Assembly: GCF_000416985.1 (NCBI RefSeq)
Contig: NZ_ATDL01000006.1
Span: 1 to 64,000, forward strand
Source of the DNA: Sphingobacterium paucimobilis HER1398
GTDB lineage: Bacteria; Bacteroidota; Bacteroidia; Sphingobacteriales; Sphingobacteriaceae
Direction: 5' to 3'
DNA: 64,000 nt
Part shown: piece by piece, positions 8,170 through 16,660 of the stretch
Layout: every line of letters starts with the position of its first letter
How positions within the stretch are numbered: the stretch's first letter is position 1
Notes under the pieces: model-generated
What the model saw: only the letters and a program-made list of their open reading frames with translations
What the model was told of the DNA's origin: nothing
Database searches by the model: none
Program-made: the position numbers and the translations under genes

Positions 8170-8177
8170 AAGGAGGT
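8170..8177 (+). promoter_or_regulatory. Strong Shine-Dalgarno sequence of rpsU
   Basis: AAGGAGGT lies 11 bases before the rpsU ATG and is a full match to the 16S anti-Shine-Dalgarno sequence. Almost no other gene in the window has one, which is normal for Bacteroidota. It excludes the in-frame start at 8144 and fixes the start at 8189. Confidence 0.8.
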
Positions 8178-8188
8178 ATACAGGAACT

Positions 8189-8380
8189 ATGATTATTATT
8201 AATGTTAAAGAGGGAGAATCTCTAGATAGAGCATTGAAACGCTTCAAGAAGAAATTTGAGAAGACGGGTGTAGTACGTGAGCTTCGTGCTCGTCAAGCAT
8301 TCGAGAAAAAATCTGTATCACGTCGCATCCAAGTTAAAAAAGCGATTTACAAACAAGGATTACAGCAAGAGCAAGCGTAG
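8189..8380 (+). CDS. rpsU: 30S ribosomal protein bS21
   Basis: A 63-residue basic protein, MIIINVKEGESLDRALKRFK..., matching bS21 of Bacteroidota. In Flavobacterium ribosomes bS21 helps hold the 16S anti-Shine-Dalgarno sequence away from mRNA, and rpsU itself carries an exceptional strong Shine-Dalgarno that lets bS21-deficient ribosomes make more bS21. The perfect AAGGAGGT 11 bases upstream fits this feedback model here. The gene has its own promoter and terminator and lies between the HAD hydrolase and tRNA-Ser. Confidence 0.95.
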   Translation: MIIINVKEGESLDRALKRFKKKFEKTGVVRELRARQAFEKKSVSRRIQVKKAIYKQGLQQEQA

Positions 8381-8401
8381 TTGTTGTTTACAGTATAGAA
8401 G

Positions 8402-8430
8402 AGATCAACTGAATAAGTTGGTCTTTTTTA
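8402..8430 (+). terminator. Terminator of rpsU
   Basis: AGATCAACT pairs with AGTTGGTCT (with G-T pairs) around a 5-base loop, followed by a run of T. Confidence 0.75.
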
Positions 8431-8555
8431 TTTTGTACAATTTTGCAATAAAGAGATTATTTTTTTATTGCAGAGCTAGTTAGAAGAAAACATTTAAAAT
8501 AAGTTGATTTTCTTTTTTTAAACTGACTATAAATTGTATCTTCGTGCTCGCTTAG

Positions 8556-8643
8556 GGAGAGATGTCTGAGTGGTTGAAAGAGCAGACCTGGAAAGTCTGT
8601 ATACGGGATGACTGTATCGTGGGTTCGAATCCCACTCTCTCCG
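8556..8643 (+). tRNA. tRNA-Ser (GGA anticodon)
   Basis: Acceptor GGAGAGA pairs with TCTCTCC, the anticodon loop CTGGAAA gives GGA (reads UCC/UCU), a long variable arm (TACGGGATGACTGTATC region) follows as expected for Ser, and the T-arm is GTGGG-TTCGAAT-CCCAC. A TATCTTCG -7 box (8537-8544) precedes it by 11 bases. CCA is not encoded. Confidence 0.93.
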
Positions 8644-8649
8644 CAAAAA

Positions 8650-8681
8650 CAAAGACCTTCATCGAAAGATGGAGGTCTTTG
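8650..8681 (+). terminator. Terminator of tRNA-Ser
   Basis: A perfect 14-base stem (CAAAGACCTTCATC with its complement) closed by a GAAA tetraloop, starting 7 bases after the tRNA. Confidence 0.8.
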
Positions 8682-8905
8682 CGTTTAAGAGGTATGAGAA
8701 CTAGAAGAACTGGGTTCGATGATGGCTTACACGTGGCTAGCTGTACTTCTCCTGTAATTCGAGCTTTTTTATTCTAACTCTTATCACACTAGGAGTGTGT
8801 TAGTGTATTTTAGTCAACTTATTGGTGGAGGCACTCACACAAATTTAGAAATATGAAAAATCCAGTGAAAGTAAGTTGTATATTATAAGTTTGTTATAAA
8901 GAACT

Positions 8906-9943
8906 TTAAAAATCAATCAAGTTTTCTTTCAGATTAGAAGATTCATGTTCTAATAATTCTTTGTAAAACAGATTAGCCTGTTTTTTGCTTAGCATCTGAT
9001 GTTTTATATAATGCTCTTTACGATAACGTGCTGCCCTTAAAAAGTAGGCTTGAAATTCTTTTAGATCATAGCGGCCATAGAGATTGAAATAAGTACACAT
9101 ATCACCTAAAAATTCCACAACATAATCCGATGTCTTTTCATCTAGAGTCTGAGACCAACCTATAACTTCACAGTAGTTTGGGTGCGGTGTGGTGCCGATA
9201 AACTCTCTGTACTCTTCAGGAGTGCTGTCAAAGAGCAATTCCAGTTCTCGTTTGTTGATAGTAATAGTTTGTTTAAAGTCTGTCGTGTCACTCATCAACT
9301 GACCTATGAGTTCATACTGTGTGTCCTGATCGACAAAAAAGTCCGCTGTGATGACGAGCCAACCAGGTTCCAATATTAATGTTCGAAGACCATGCGTTCT
9401 TAGCAAAGCTTTACAGGCAGAATTATAATCCACACCATCTTTCCGATTGTAGACAAAAACCCGTATCTGAGTGTTGTTTTCCTCTTCATGATAGTACATT
9501 TTACAGTCATTGTACACACCTACTTCCCATAGAACCTCCGAAATCTTATAATAATTAGGTTGATTGTCTAACGATGTGTCTTTTTCCTTATAGCTATTAA
9601 AAGAAAGATAGTCTCCATTCATCATTCGACCATCCACTTCGTATACGGTATTACCATGTTTATACTCCATACTCAAAAAAGAAAGATAATCTTTGCCGAA
9701 TCCCTCTTTATACTGTGATGTCATTACCGGAGCACTGTCATCTTGGGTATATAAAATAATAGAAGTGTCGCCATTGCTATAGATATGATAAGCCAAGCGA
9801 TCTTTAAAGTTATACCGAACTACCATCGAGCTGTCCACTGTTATTCTACTGGCAACTTTAGTAGGTGAGGAGTAAGAGAGGCCATATACAAGATTACCAA
9901 TCAAAAGTACAAACAAAGTACACACAAGTTTTTTTGTTTTCAT
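8906..9943 (-). CDS. Secreted protein of unknown function, predicted LytTR target
   Basis: A 345-residue protein with an N-terminal signal peptide (MKTKKLVCTLFVLLIGNLVYG) and no lipobox, so probably periplasmic. No domain recognised; the sequence is rich in Tyr and Asp and the C-terminus is Lys/Glu rich and helical. Its promoter region carries the two-half-site element shared with the genes around the LytTR two-component system at 20.7-27.6 kb, so it is likely controlled by that system. A small hairpin (CACACT-agg-AGTGTG, 8785-8799) downstream may terminate it. Confidence 0.6.
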   Translation of the reverse strand: MKTKKLVCTLFVLLIGNLVYGLSYSSPTKVASRITVDSSMVVRYNFKDRLAYHIYSNGDTSIILYTQDDSAPVMTSQYKEGFGKDYLSFLSMEYKHGNTVYEVDGRMMNGDYLSFNSYKEKDTSLDNQPNYYKISEVLWEVGVYNDCKMYYHEEENNTQIRVFVYNRKDGVDYNSACKALLRTHGLRTLILEPGWLVITADFFVDQDTQYELIGQLMSDTTDFKQTITINKRELELLFDSTPEEYREFIGTTPHPNYCEVIGWSQTLDEKTSDYVVEFLGDMCTYFNLYGRYDLKEFQAYFLRAARYRKEHYIKHQMLSKKQANLFYKELLEHESSNLKENLIDF

Positions 9944-9961
9944 TTTTATTATTTAATACCT

Positions 9962-10029
9962 CAAAAGTAAAAACGATTCCTCGTTCCATATTAGCGAATT
10001 TACAATTCGTTGATAAACTTTATAATTCG
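9962..10029 (-). promoter_or_regulatory. Predicted LytTR operator and promoter of the 8906-9943 gene
   Basis: On the minus strand two half-sites, CGAATTATAAA (10029-10019) and CGAATTGTAAA (10009-9999), are spaced 20 bases start to start. Exactly 29 bases downstream lies TACTTTTG (9969-9962), a perfect -7 box, 18 bases before the ATG. No TTG -33 element is visible, as expected for an activator-dependent promoter. The same design occurs at three other promoters in the window. Confidence 0.65.
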
Positions 10030-10079
10030 TATTTTGAAATAATATCGGTCTGCCGGTAGGTTAATTTGGGATAAGAAAT

Positions 10080-11213
10080 ATGGATAAGAACTCAAATCGT
10101 ACAGAGAATAAGAAAGTGAATTTTTTGGAATCTAATATAGCCGTATTTTACAAAGTTGATATTGTAGTGATAGGAGCAGGGCAAGCCGGTTTATCAGCGG
10201 CCTATTATCTTAAAAAAGCAGGTTTAGTATCAGGCAAAGGTTTTGTTGTCTTAGATGATGAGTTTGGAGCTGGTGGTGCATGGCAGCACCGTTGGGACTC
10301 ATTGACTTTGCAGAATGTAAATGGAATAAATGATTTGCCAGGAATGAGCTTCTCCGACACGGTGGATATAACAGACAAAGAGCTGCAGGCCAATGTTGCG
10401 TTACCTAAGTACTACGAGCAGTACGAGCGAGCGTTTAATTTACCAATAATACGTCCTGTAAAAGTTAATCGTGTAACGGAACGCAACGGACGTTTTTTAG
10501 TACATACCAATGGGACGCAGTTTAATGCCAGAGGTATAATTAACGCAACAGGAACATGGAAGACGCCTTATTGTCCGAAATACCCCGGCTGGGAGCTATT
10601 TAAAGGCTTACAATTGCACACGGGGGATTACAAGACTGCAGAAGAGTTTGCTGGAAAGCGAGTTGTTATAGTAGGAGGAGGGATTTCAGCAGTCCAATTA
10701 CTTGGCGAAATATCAAAGGTTGCTAAGACGACATGGGTAACCCGCAGACCTCCTGATTTTAGAAACTATAAATTCAGTCCCGAGCTCGGACGGGAAGCTG
10801 TCGCTATGGTAGACCAACGCGTGCGTGAGGGATTACCTCCCAATTCGGTAGTATCGGTTACTGGCCTTCCTATTACTCCTGCTATTCAATGGATGCTCGA
10901 TCGAGGAGTATTAGAACGAAAGCCTATGTTTAAAGAATTTACCGAGACGGGGGTGCGCTGGGAAGACGGAACCACGCTGGATGCAGATATTGTTTTTTGG
11001 AATACAGGCTTTCGGCATTCGCTAGGTCATTTAATCCCACTTCAACTAATGAACGAAGAGGGAGGCATAACAATGTCAGGTCAGCTCGCGACTCAGGTTG
11101 CTGACGATCATCGGATTCATCTCACAGGTTACGGCCCCTCAGCCTCTACTATCGGAGCCAATCGTGCGGGTAGAGCCGCTGCGCGCGAACTTATGGATTA
11201 TCTGGGGTTGTAA
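10080..11213 (+). CDS. Flavin-containing monooxygenase-like NAD(P)/FAD oxidoreductase
   Basis: A 377-residue two-dinucleotide-fold flavoprotein. The FAD-binding fold begins at about residue 27 with DIVVIGAGQAGLSAAYYL; the NAD(P)H fold is at about 198 with RVVIVGGGISAVQLL. NATGTWKTPYCPKYPG and FWNTGFRHSLGHL are typical of FMO/CzcO-type enzymes. Substrate unknown. A weak -7 box TTAATTTG (10061-10068) lies 11 bases before the ATG. It is followed 170 bases later by a second flavoenzyme, and the pair may act together on a xenobiotic or secondary metabolite; this is inference. Confidence 0.8.
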   Translation: MDKNSNRTENKKVNFLESNIAVFYKVDIVVIGAGQAGLSAAYYLKKAGLVSGKGFVVLDDEFGAGGAWQHRWDSLTLQNVNGINDLPGMSFSDTVDITDKELQANVALPKYYEQYERAFNLPIIRPVKVNRVTERNGRFLVHTNGTQFNARGIINATGTWKTPYCPKYPGWELFKGLQLHTGDYKTAEEFAGKRVVIVGGGISAVQLLGEISKVAKTTWVTRRPPDFRNYKFSPELGREAVAMVDQRVREGLPPNSVVSVTGLPITPAIQWMLDRGVLERKPMFKEFTETGVRWEDGTTLDADIVFWNTGFRHSLGHLIPLQLMNEEGGITMSGQLATQVADDHRIHLTGYGPSASTIGANRAGRAAARELMDYLGL

Positions 11214-11383
11214 CACTTCTTAACTTGAGTAAAGAAAAGCCTACATGTTTTCAAGGATAAGTTACAAAATGACTCCTTTTTTTAGGAAGAAAACGTGCTT
11301 TTTTGGAGAGATTGCTTTAAATTTGTGCGTCCGTATAGGGTAGCCGTTCAGAGACTTGTTTCTCCTGACAGAATTGAAAAGAA

Positions 11384-12832
11384 TTGAAAGAACAAATAAC
11401 ACCGATCAAGACGTATTGGACTGCTTGTAAAGACTGTCGCGGACGTGGAAAAAAACGGCGTAAGTTAACTAAGAAAGTAAAACTACGCTACCAACATGAA
11501 CTAGAGCGCTTCGAAAATTCTGATCGGAGCGGGGTTGCTCCTGAGCGTCCGCGCGGGCATCTATCTATCTGTATGAGTTGCGATGGTTCAGGTCTACAAC
11601 AGACAGATCACCCTCCGATTGCAGATACAGAGCATTATCCACATGTAGCCATCATTGGCGGAGGTATAGGGGGCATGGCTTTAGCTGTCGCCTGCTACCA
11701 TAGAAGCATTCCGTTTACACTTTACGAACGCGACAATGACTTTGAAGCACGGTCCCAGGGTTATGGGCTTACATTGCAACAAGCGAGTAAAGCAATGAAA
11801 GGTTTAGGTGTTTTCTTGGGTAATAGTGGAGTTGTATCTATACGTCATCTGGTACATGCCACAGATGGACGGGTATTAGGTCAATGGGGAGGAGGGATAC
11901 CTGCTCCTAGATCGGAAGGAACTTCCGTCAAGCGGTCCAACATACATATAGCACGACAGTCTTTACGAAGCAGCATCTTAGAACAGCTTGGAGAGAGCAA
12001 CGTTATACAGTGGGGACATCAGCTGATTGATGTCCAAGAAACCGCAGATCAACATTTAGAAATGTCTTTTTCTGTGAATGGAGCAATTAAGAGAGCCTCG
12101 GCCGATTTATTGGTTGGAGCAGATGGGATTCGTAGTACAGTACGTCGATTATTTATCGGCGAGGAGAGTAGTCCTTTACGTTATTTGGATTGTATGGTTA
12201 TACTGGGCATCTGCCCTTTAGTGGAGCTTAAAAACCTTGAGAGCCCTTTGTTAGATTCCGAAACAGTATTTCAAACTGCCAATGGTAAGGAGCGGCTTTA
12301 CGTGATGCCTTATACGGAAGACTCTGTGATGTGGCAACTTAGTTTTCCTATCTCCGAATCCGAGGCCCAGCAACTTAGCGGGTTAGGATCTCATGCACTA
12401 AAAGAAGAAGCTTGCCGACGCACACATTGGCATAGCCCTATCCCAGAGCTTATGGCTGCCACTCCTGTACCTAAAGTATCCGGATACCCCGTGTATGACC
12501 GCCGACAATTAACTCCGTTGGATTTTACTCCCGTTGGAAATATGACAGTATTGGGAGATGCAGCTCATCCTATGAGTCCATTTAAGGGGCAAGGAGCTAA
12601 CCAAGCGCTGTTAGATGCATTATCCTTAGCTCGATTTATAGCGCAGGAATGTCCATTTGTCGATTGGAAAAATATAGGCCTACGAGACACCGTGTTAAAA
12701 GAGTTTGAAAAAGAGATGCTGATACGTAGCGCTTCCAAAGTCCAGGGCTCTGCTGATGCTGCACAGTTCTTGCATTCCGATATTGTTTTAGACGAGAGCA
12801 ATCAACCAAGAGGCAAGTGTCGCCTAAGGTAA
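11384..12832 (+). CDS. FAD-dependent monooxygenase with N-terminal DnaJ-like zinc-binding module
   Basis: A 482-residue protein read from TTG 11384. Residues 15-22 (CKDCRGRG) and 63-70 (CMSCDGSG) are two CxxCxGxG repeats, like half of the DnaJ zinc finger. From about residue 87 a class A flavin monooxygenase follows: VAIIGGGIGGMALAVAC (FAD loop), LYERDNDFEARSQG, LLVGADGIRSTVRR (DG motif) and VLGDAAHPMSPFKGQGANQAL (GD motif). The LYERDNDFEAR stretch resembles Tet(X)-type monooxygenases, but substrate cannot be deduced. No N-terminal ATG is available upstream, and a start after the zinc module would need to skip conserved cysteines. The fusion is unusual. Confidence 0.8.
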   Translation: MKEQITPIKTYWTACKDCRGRGKKRRKLTKKVKLRYQHELERFENSDRSGVAPERPRGHLSICMSCDGSGLQQTDHPPIADTEHYPHVAIIGGGIGGMALAVACYHRSIPFTLYERDNDFEARSQGYGLTLQQASKAMKGLGVFLGNSGVVSIRHLVHATDGRVLGQWGGGIPAPRSEGTSVKRSNIHIARQSLRSSILEQLGESNVIQWGHQLIDVQETADQHLEMSFSVNGAIKRASADLLVGADGIRSTVRRLFIGEESSPLRYLDCMVILGICPLVELKNLESPLLDSETVFQTANGKERLYVMPYTEDSVMWQLSFPISESEAQQLSGLGSHALKEEACRRTHWHSPIPELMAATPVPKVSGYPVYDRRQLTPLDFTPVGNMTVLGDAAHPMSPFKGQGANQALLDALSLARFIAQECPFVDWKNIGLRDTVLKEFEKEMLIRSASKVQGSADAAQFLHSDIVLDESNQPRGKCRLR

Positions 12833-12970
12833 TTAATAATCATGCTATTTCTTCCTTTCCCTTAAGTTTCGATATTTTTCTGACTTGTGTGAGATGAAGA
12901 TAAATATGAACGTTATTTTGTGTAGATTTAGCTGGTGTCTAATACCTGGAAAACAATATATTGACAAGTC

Positions 12971-15469
12971 ATGGGCTATAATATACCTGAACATCTTAAA
13001 GGACTTACAGAGCAAGAAGTGAAGCGCTCACAAGAACTTTCTGGCTACAATCAAATGGATGGACTGCATAAGAGCAATTGGCTCGAAATGCTGTTAGATA
13101 TCCTAAAAGAACCGATGCTGATATTATTGTTCGCTATTTCCATAATCTATCTGATTGTAGGTGATTATGGCGAAGCGACTTTTATGTTGGTTGCTATTGC
13201 TCTAGTCTCTGCAATTTCCTTTTATCAGGACAATAGAAGCAAGAAAGCGCTGGAAGCGCTTGAAAAATTAAATGAGCCACTCAGTACTGTAATTCGACAT
13301 GGGAAAGTGATACAGATTCCTACACACGAGGTCGCTGTTGGAGATTTATGCGTTACCGAGGAAGGTCAGATGATCAATGCCGATGGAAAGATTGTCCATA
13401 GTAACGACTTTTCAGTGAATGAATCCTCACTTACAGGAGAGAGTATGTCCATATTTAAAAATGTGGACAGTGACGATAAAAATCTCTACAGCGGTACTGT
13501 TACAGTCTCCGGTCTCGCCGTTTTCAAAGTCGATAAAATTGGGAAAGAAACCCGTATCGGCAAAATAGGCTCATCCATTGCTAACATACAAGAAGAAGCG
13601 TCTCCATTGCAACTGCAAATCACAAAGTTTGTAAAGACTATGGCTATAGCTGGTATTGCCATATTTGTGATGGTATGTACTGTCAACTATTATCAGAGCA
13701 GAAACCTCTTGGACAGTTTGCTGAATGGCCTAACATTAGCCATGTCGATACTTCCAGAAGAAATCCCTGTAGCGTTTACAACCTTCATGGCATTAGGTTC
13801 ATGGAAGTTGATGCAGCAAGGGATTATCATCAAGCGCAGTTCCATTGTAGAAACATTGGGGAGTACTACGGTGATATGTACAGACAAGACTGGTACGATA
13901 ACAGAAAACAGCATGCAGCTCAAATATCTCTATGACTACCAGACCGATCATACGTATGACAGTAGTTCATTTAACAGTCCATCAATAGATAGGCTCGTGA
14001 GTTATGCTATGTGGAGCAGCGAACCTATTCCGTTCGATCCGATGGAAAAAACCTTACACCAAGTGTACCAAAATACACAAAAACAGGACCTCAGAAAGAC
14101 TTATAGTCTTTTTCACGAGTATCCTTTGGAAGGCAAACCTCCAATGATGACGCATCTCTTTGAGAATAAAAATCAAGAACGTATTATTGCTGCAAAGGGT
14201 GCTCCGGAGGCCATTCTTCAAGTATCGAGGCTTACCGATGCTGCGAAAGACAAGGTTCGTACTCTAATAGCAGAACTAGGCAAGCAAGGATACCGTATTC
14301 TTGGGGTTGCCAAATCTACCTTCGAAGGTTACAAGTTCCCAGTTAAACAGCAAGACTTTGAATTTGAGTTCTTGGGACTAGTAGTTTTTTATGATCCACC
14401 CAAAGCAGGTATCAGCGAAGTGTTCCAACAGATCTATGATGCGGGGATACAGGTGAAGGTTATCACGGGAGACAACGCGGATACCACGCGAAGTATAGCG
14501 AGTCAGGCAGGAATCCAACATACGGAGAAGGTGATCGGAGGTAAAGAGATTATGGATTACTCTGATCAGGATATGGAACAGGTAGCAGAAAACAATGTAT
14601 TGTTTACCCGTATGTTTCCAGAAGCAAAACTAGCTGTGGTCAATGCCTTAAAAAGAAAAGGAGAGGTAGTCGCTATGCTGGGCGATGGTGTAAATGATGG
14701 GCCAGCACTCAAGGCTGCTCATATTGGCGTAGCGATGGGCGATAAAGGAACAGAGATTGCTAAAGCTGCGGCTTCATTAGTGTTGACAAATGACGATTTG
14801 TCGAAGCTGATCACTGGCATAGCTGCTGGAAGAAGAATATACAGTAATATAAAGAAGGCTATTCAATACATCATATCAATTCATATACCTATTATATTGA
14901 CCGTATCGTTACCACTGTTTTTAGGATGGGTATTTCCACAGATTTTCACACCCGTACATGTTATATTTCTAGAATTGGTAATGGGCCCTACCTGTTCTAT
15001 CGTTTATGAAAATGAGCCTATGGAAAAGAATACCATGAAAGTTCCCCCACGACTCATGACCGATACGTTCCTGAATTGGAAGGAGCTAGGAATTAGTATC
15101 GTACAGGGAATTGTGATTACAATAGGCGTACTTTTGGCTTACCAGATTACTGTACAGCATGGGGGGACAGAAGAGAAAACCCGTGCTATGGTGTTTACCA
15201 CACTTATTTTTGCTAATATTCTGTTGAGTCTTGTCAATAGATCCTTCTACTACAGCATATTCCAAACGATGAAATACCGGAATAATTTGTTAACAGGGGT
15301 AACTATAATCACCTTAGCCATGTTGTTTTCTATTTTGTTTTTTAAACCTTTCTCCGATTTTTTCGCGGTAACAAGCTTGACGATGTTCGAATTAGCACTA
15401 GCTTTAGGAATAGGTGCGGTGTCGGTTTTATGGTTTGAAGTCTATAAGTTTGTAAAGAGAAAAAAGTAA
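12971..15469 (+). CDS. Cation-transporting P-type ATPase (P2 class)
   Basis: An 832-residue P-type ATPase. TGES at 155-158 (actuator domain), PEEIPVAF at 262-269 in the ion-binding helix M4, DKTGT at 305-309 (phosphorylated Asp), KGAPEAIL in the nucleotide domain, TGDN and GDGVNDGPALKAA in the hinge. It has the N-terminal cation ATPase region and a six-helix C-terminal membrane half, so it resembles Ca2+ or Mg2+/Mn2+ pumps of the P2 class. PEEIP instead of the PEGLP of SERCA pumps is common in bacterial members; the ion is therefore not certain. It acts in the inner membrane. Confidence 0.88.
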   Translation: MGYNIPEHLKGLTEQEVKRSQELSGYNQMDGLHKSNWLEMLLDILKEPMLILLFAISIIYLIVGDYGEATFMLVAIALVSAISFYQDNRSKKALEALEKLNEPLSTVIRHGKVIQIPTHEVAVGDLCVTEEGQMINADGKIVHSNDFSVNESSLTGESMSIFKNVDSDDKNLYSGTVTVSGLAVFKVDKIGKETRIGKIGSSIANIQEEASPLQLQITKFVKTMAIAGIAIFVMVCTVNYYQSRNLLDSLLNGLTLAMSILPEEIPVAFTTFMALGSWKLMQQGIIIKRSSIVETLGSTTVICTDKTGTITENSMQLKYLYDYQTDHTYDSSSFNSPSIDRLVSYAMWSSEPIPFDPMEKTLHQVYQNTQKQDLRKTYSLFHEYPLEGKPPMMTHLFENKNQERIIAAKGAPEAILQVSRLTDAAKDKVRTLIAELGKQGYRILGVAKSTFEGYKFPVKQQDFEFEFLGLVVFYDPPKAGISEVFQQIYDAGIQVKVITGDNADTTRSIASQAGIQHTEKVIGGKEIMDYSDQDMEQVAENNVLFTRMFPEAKLAVVNALKRKGEVVAMLGDGVNDGPALKAAHIGVAMGDKGTEIAKAAASLVLTNDDLSKLITGIAAGRRIYSNIKKAIQYIISIHIPIILTVSLPLFLGWVFPQIFTPVHVIFLELVMGPTCSIVYENEPMEKNTMKVPPRLMTDTFLNWKELGISIVQGIVITIGVLLAYQITVQHGGTEEKTRAMVFTTLIFANILLSLVNRSFYYSIFQTMKYRNNLLTGVTIITLAMLFSILFFKPFSDFFAVTSLTMFELALALGIGAVSVLWFEVYKFVKRKK

Positions 15470-15512
15470 CTGTTTATTGGTCCCGCTGCGATACAGACCA
15501 ATATATTATTGC

Positions 15513-16079
15513 TTAATGCATCTGAACAACTGAGGACGGATCGTTAGGTAACTTCTTTCGATAATGTAATTGTACCAACCCCGTATCAAAGGTTTTAGCA
15601 TTAATGAGTTCCAAAAGCAACTCCTGTCTGCCATCTTTAAATAACCTCGTGCCTCCCCCCAGTAGTACAGGTATGATCGATAAAATCAGTTCATCGATCA
15701 GCTCTTCTTTTAAGAAAGCGTCGATTATCTCAGCACCACCGTCACAATATATATTCTTTCCGGGTTGGGATCGCAAGGTTTGCAAGAGCTCACCAACACT
15801 CCCCGAATAAAAAGTTGTACGACCTGTATTCGCCCTGGGCGTCTTTGTGATTACGTATACATTTCTTTCACCGTTATCGTAATGCGAAGCACCTAACTCT
15901 CTAACGACATAGTCATAGGTTTTTCTACCAATGATCAAGGTGTCTATAGTGGCTGTAAAATCAGCGTAGCCATAATCTTCACCCTCTTTTTCTACGATTT
16001 GAAGAAAACTCAGATCATCATTGGGTTTTGCGATGTAACCATCCAGACTAGCAGCGATGTAGATAGATAATTTTCTCAT
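15513..16079 (-). CDS. Dihydrofolate reductase family / RibD C-terminal domain protein
   Basis: A 188-residue protein of the YyaP/YwjB type. It opens MRKLSIYIAASLDGYIA, then has TLIIGRKTYDYV, IYCDGGAEIIDAFL and IIPVLLGGGTRLF, all hallmark segments of the RibD-C/DHFR-like fold that binds NADPH. The true substrate of this branch is not known; antifolate-target DHFR activity should not be assumed. Convergent with the P-type ATPase gene. Confidence 0.85.
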   Translation of the reverse strand: MRKLSIYIAASLDGYIAKPNDDLSFLQIVEKEGEDYGYADFTATIDTLIIGRKTYDYVVRELGASHYDNGERNVYVITKTPRANTGRTTFYSGSVGELLQTLRSQPGKNIYCDGGAEIIDAFLKEELIDELILSIIPVLLGGGTRLFKDGRQELLLELINAKTFDTGLVQLHYRKKLPNDPSSVVQMH

Positions 16080-16115
16080 TGTTGTGGTTTTTATCTAATA
16101 AATTTCAATCATAGT

Positions 16116-16152
16116 AAAAAAAGGAATAGCTCAACTGATCAGTTGAGCTATT
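16116..16152 (-). terminator. Terminator of tmRNA
   Basis: AATAGCTCAACT pairs perfectly with AGTTGAGCTATT around GATC (16125-16152), and on the minus strand a run of seven T follows. Confidence 0.85.
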
Positions 16153-16159
16153 CGCCTTG

Positions 16160-16524
16160 TGGAGCCGGAGGGATTCGAACCCTCGTCCAAACGTAGTATG
16201 ATTTACGCTTTCTACATGCTTAGCTTCTCTTTATTTGTCGGGAGAGGGAAGGTGAGTCGCTTACCTATACCTTTCTCCTTATCTGCTGTTTCTCGCCATT
16301 GCTTAGCAAAATCACAACGGCCAGTTCTATAGTTCGATGCCCCTAATGTTAAGCCGAAGAACATGACTTAACGGGACAAATAGCTATGCTAAGTCTAACT
16401 TAGGCAGCTAAGGCGTAGTTTTCTTCGCCAGTTAAAAGTGTGAAAGTTCAGATTAAAGTGCTAGACTCACAATGCACTGCATGCTTACATAACCATCGCT
16501 ACCCTGTCAATTCCGGTCGACCCC
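16160..16524 (-). ncRNA. ssrA: Transfer-messenger RNA (tmRNA)
   Basis: The minus strand holds a one-piece tmRNA of about 365 bases. The 5' GGGGTCG pairs with 3' CGGCTCC to form the tRNA-like acceptor, next to a T-arm reading CGAGGG-TTCGAAT-CCCTCC. The tag frame at 16429-16400 reads GGC GAA GAA AAC TAC GCC TTA GCT GCC TAA, giving GEENYALAA, a typical Bacteroidota tag with the AA degradation end. tmRNA with SmpB rescues stalled ribosomes. CCA does not appear to be encoded in full. Ends are set from acceptor pairing. Confidence 0.95.
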
Positions 16525-16660
16525 TTAGTTATGTCTTGCAAATTTACATATATTATCCGAATGTACCGCGGTAAAAGCCGTAAATCTTTTTGATTGAAAA
16601 CATTTTTCGTTATATTGTGTTATTCAATTTATTAATTAGTCAATTAAAATTTAGACACAT

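Noticed and set aside
8562..8777. Open frame running through tRNA-Ser and its terminator
   Set aside because: It is explained fully by the tRNA and hairpin; the protein has no coding character.
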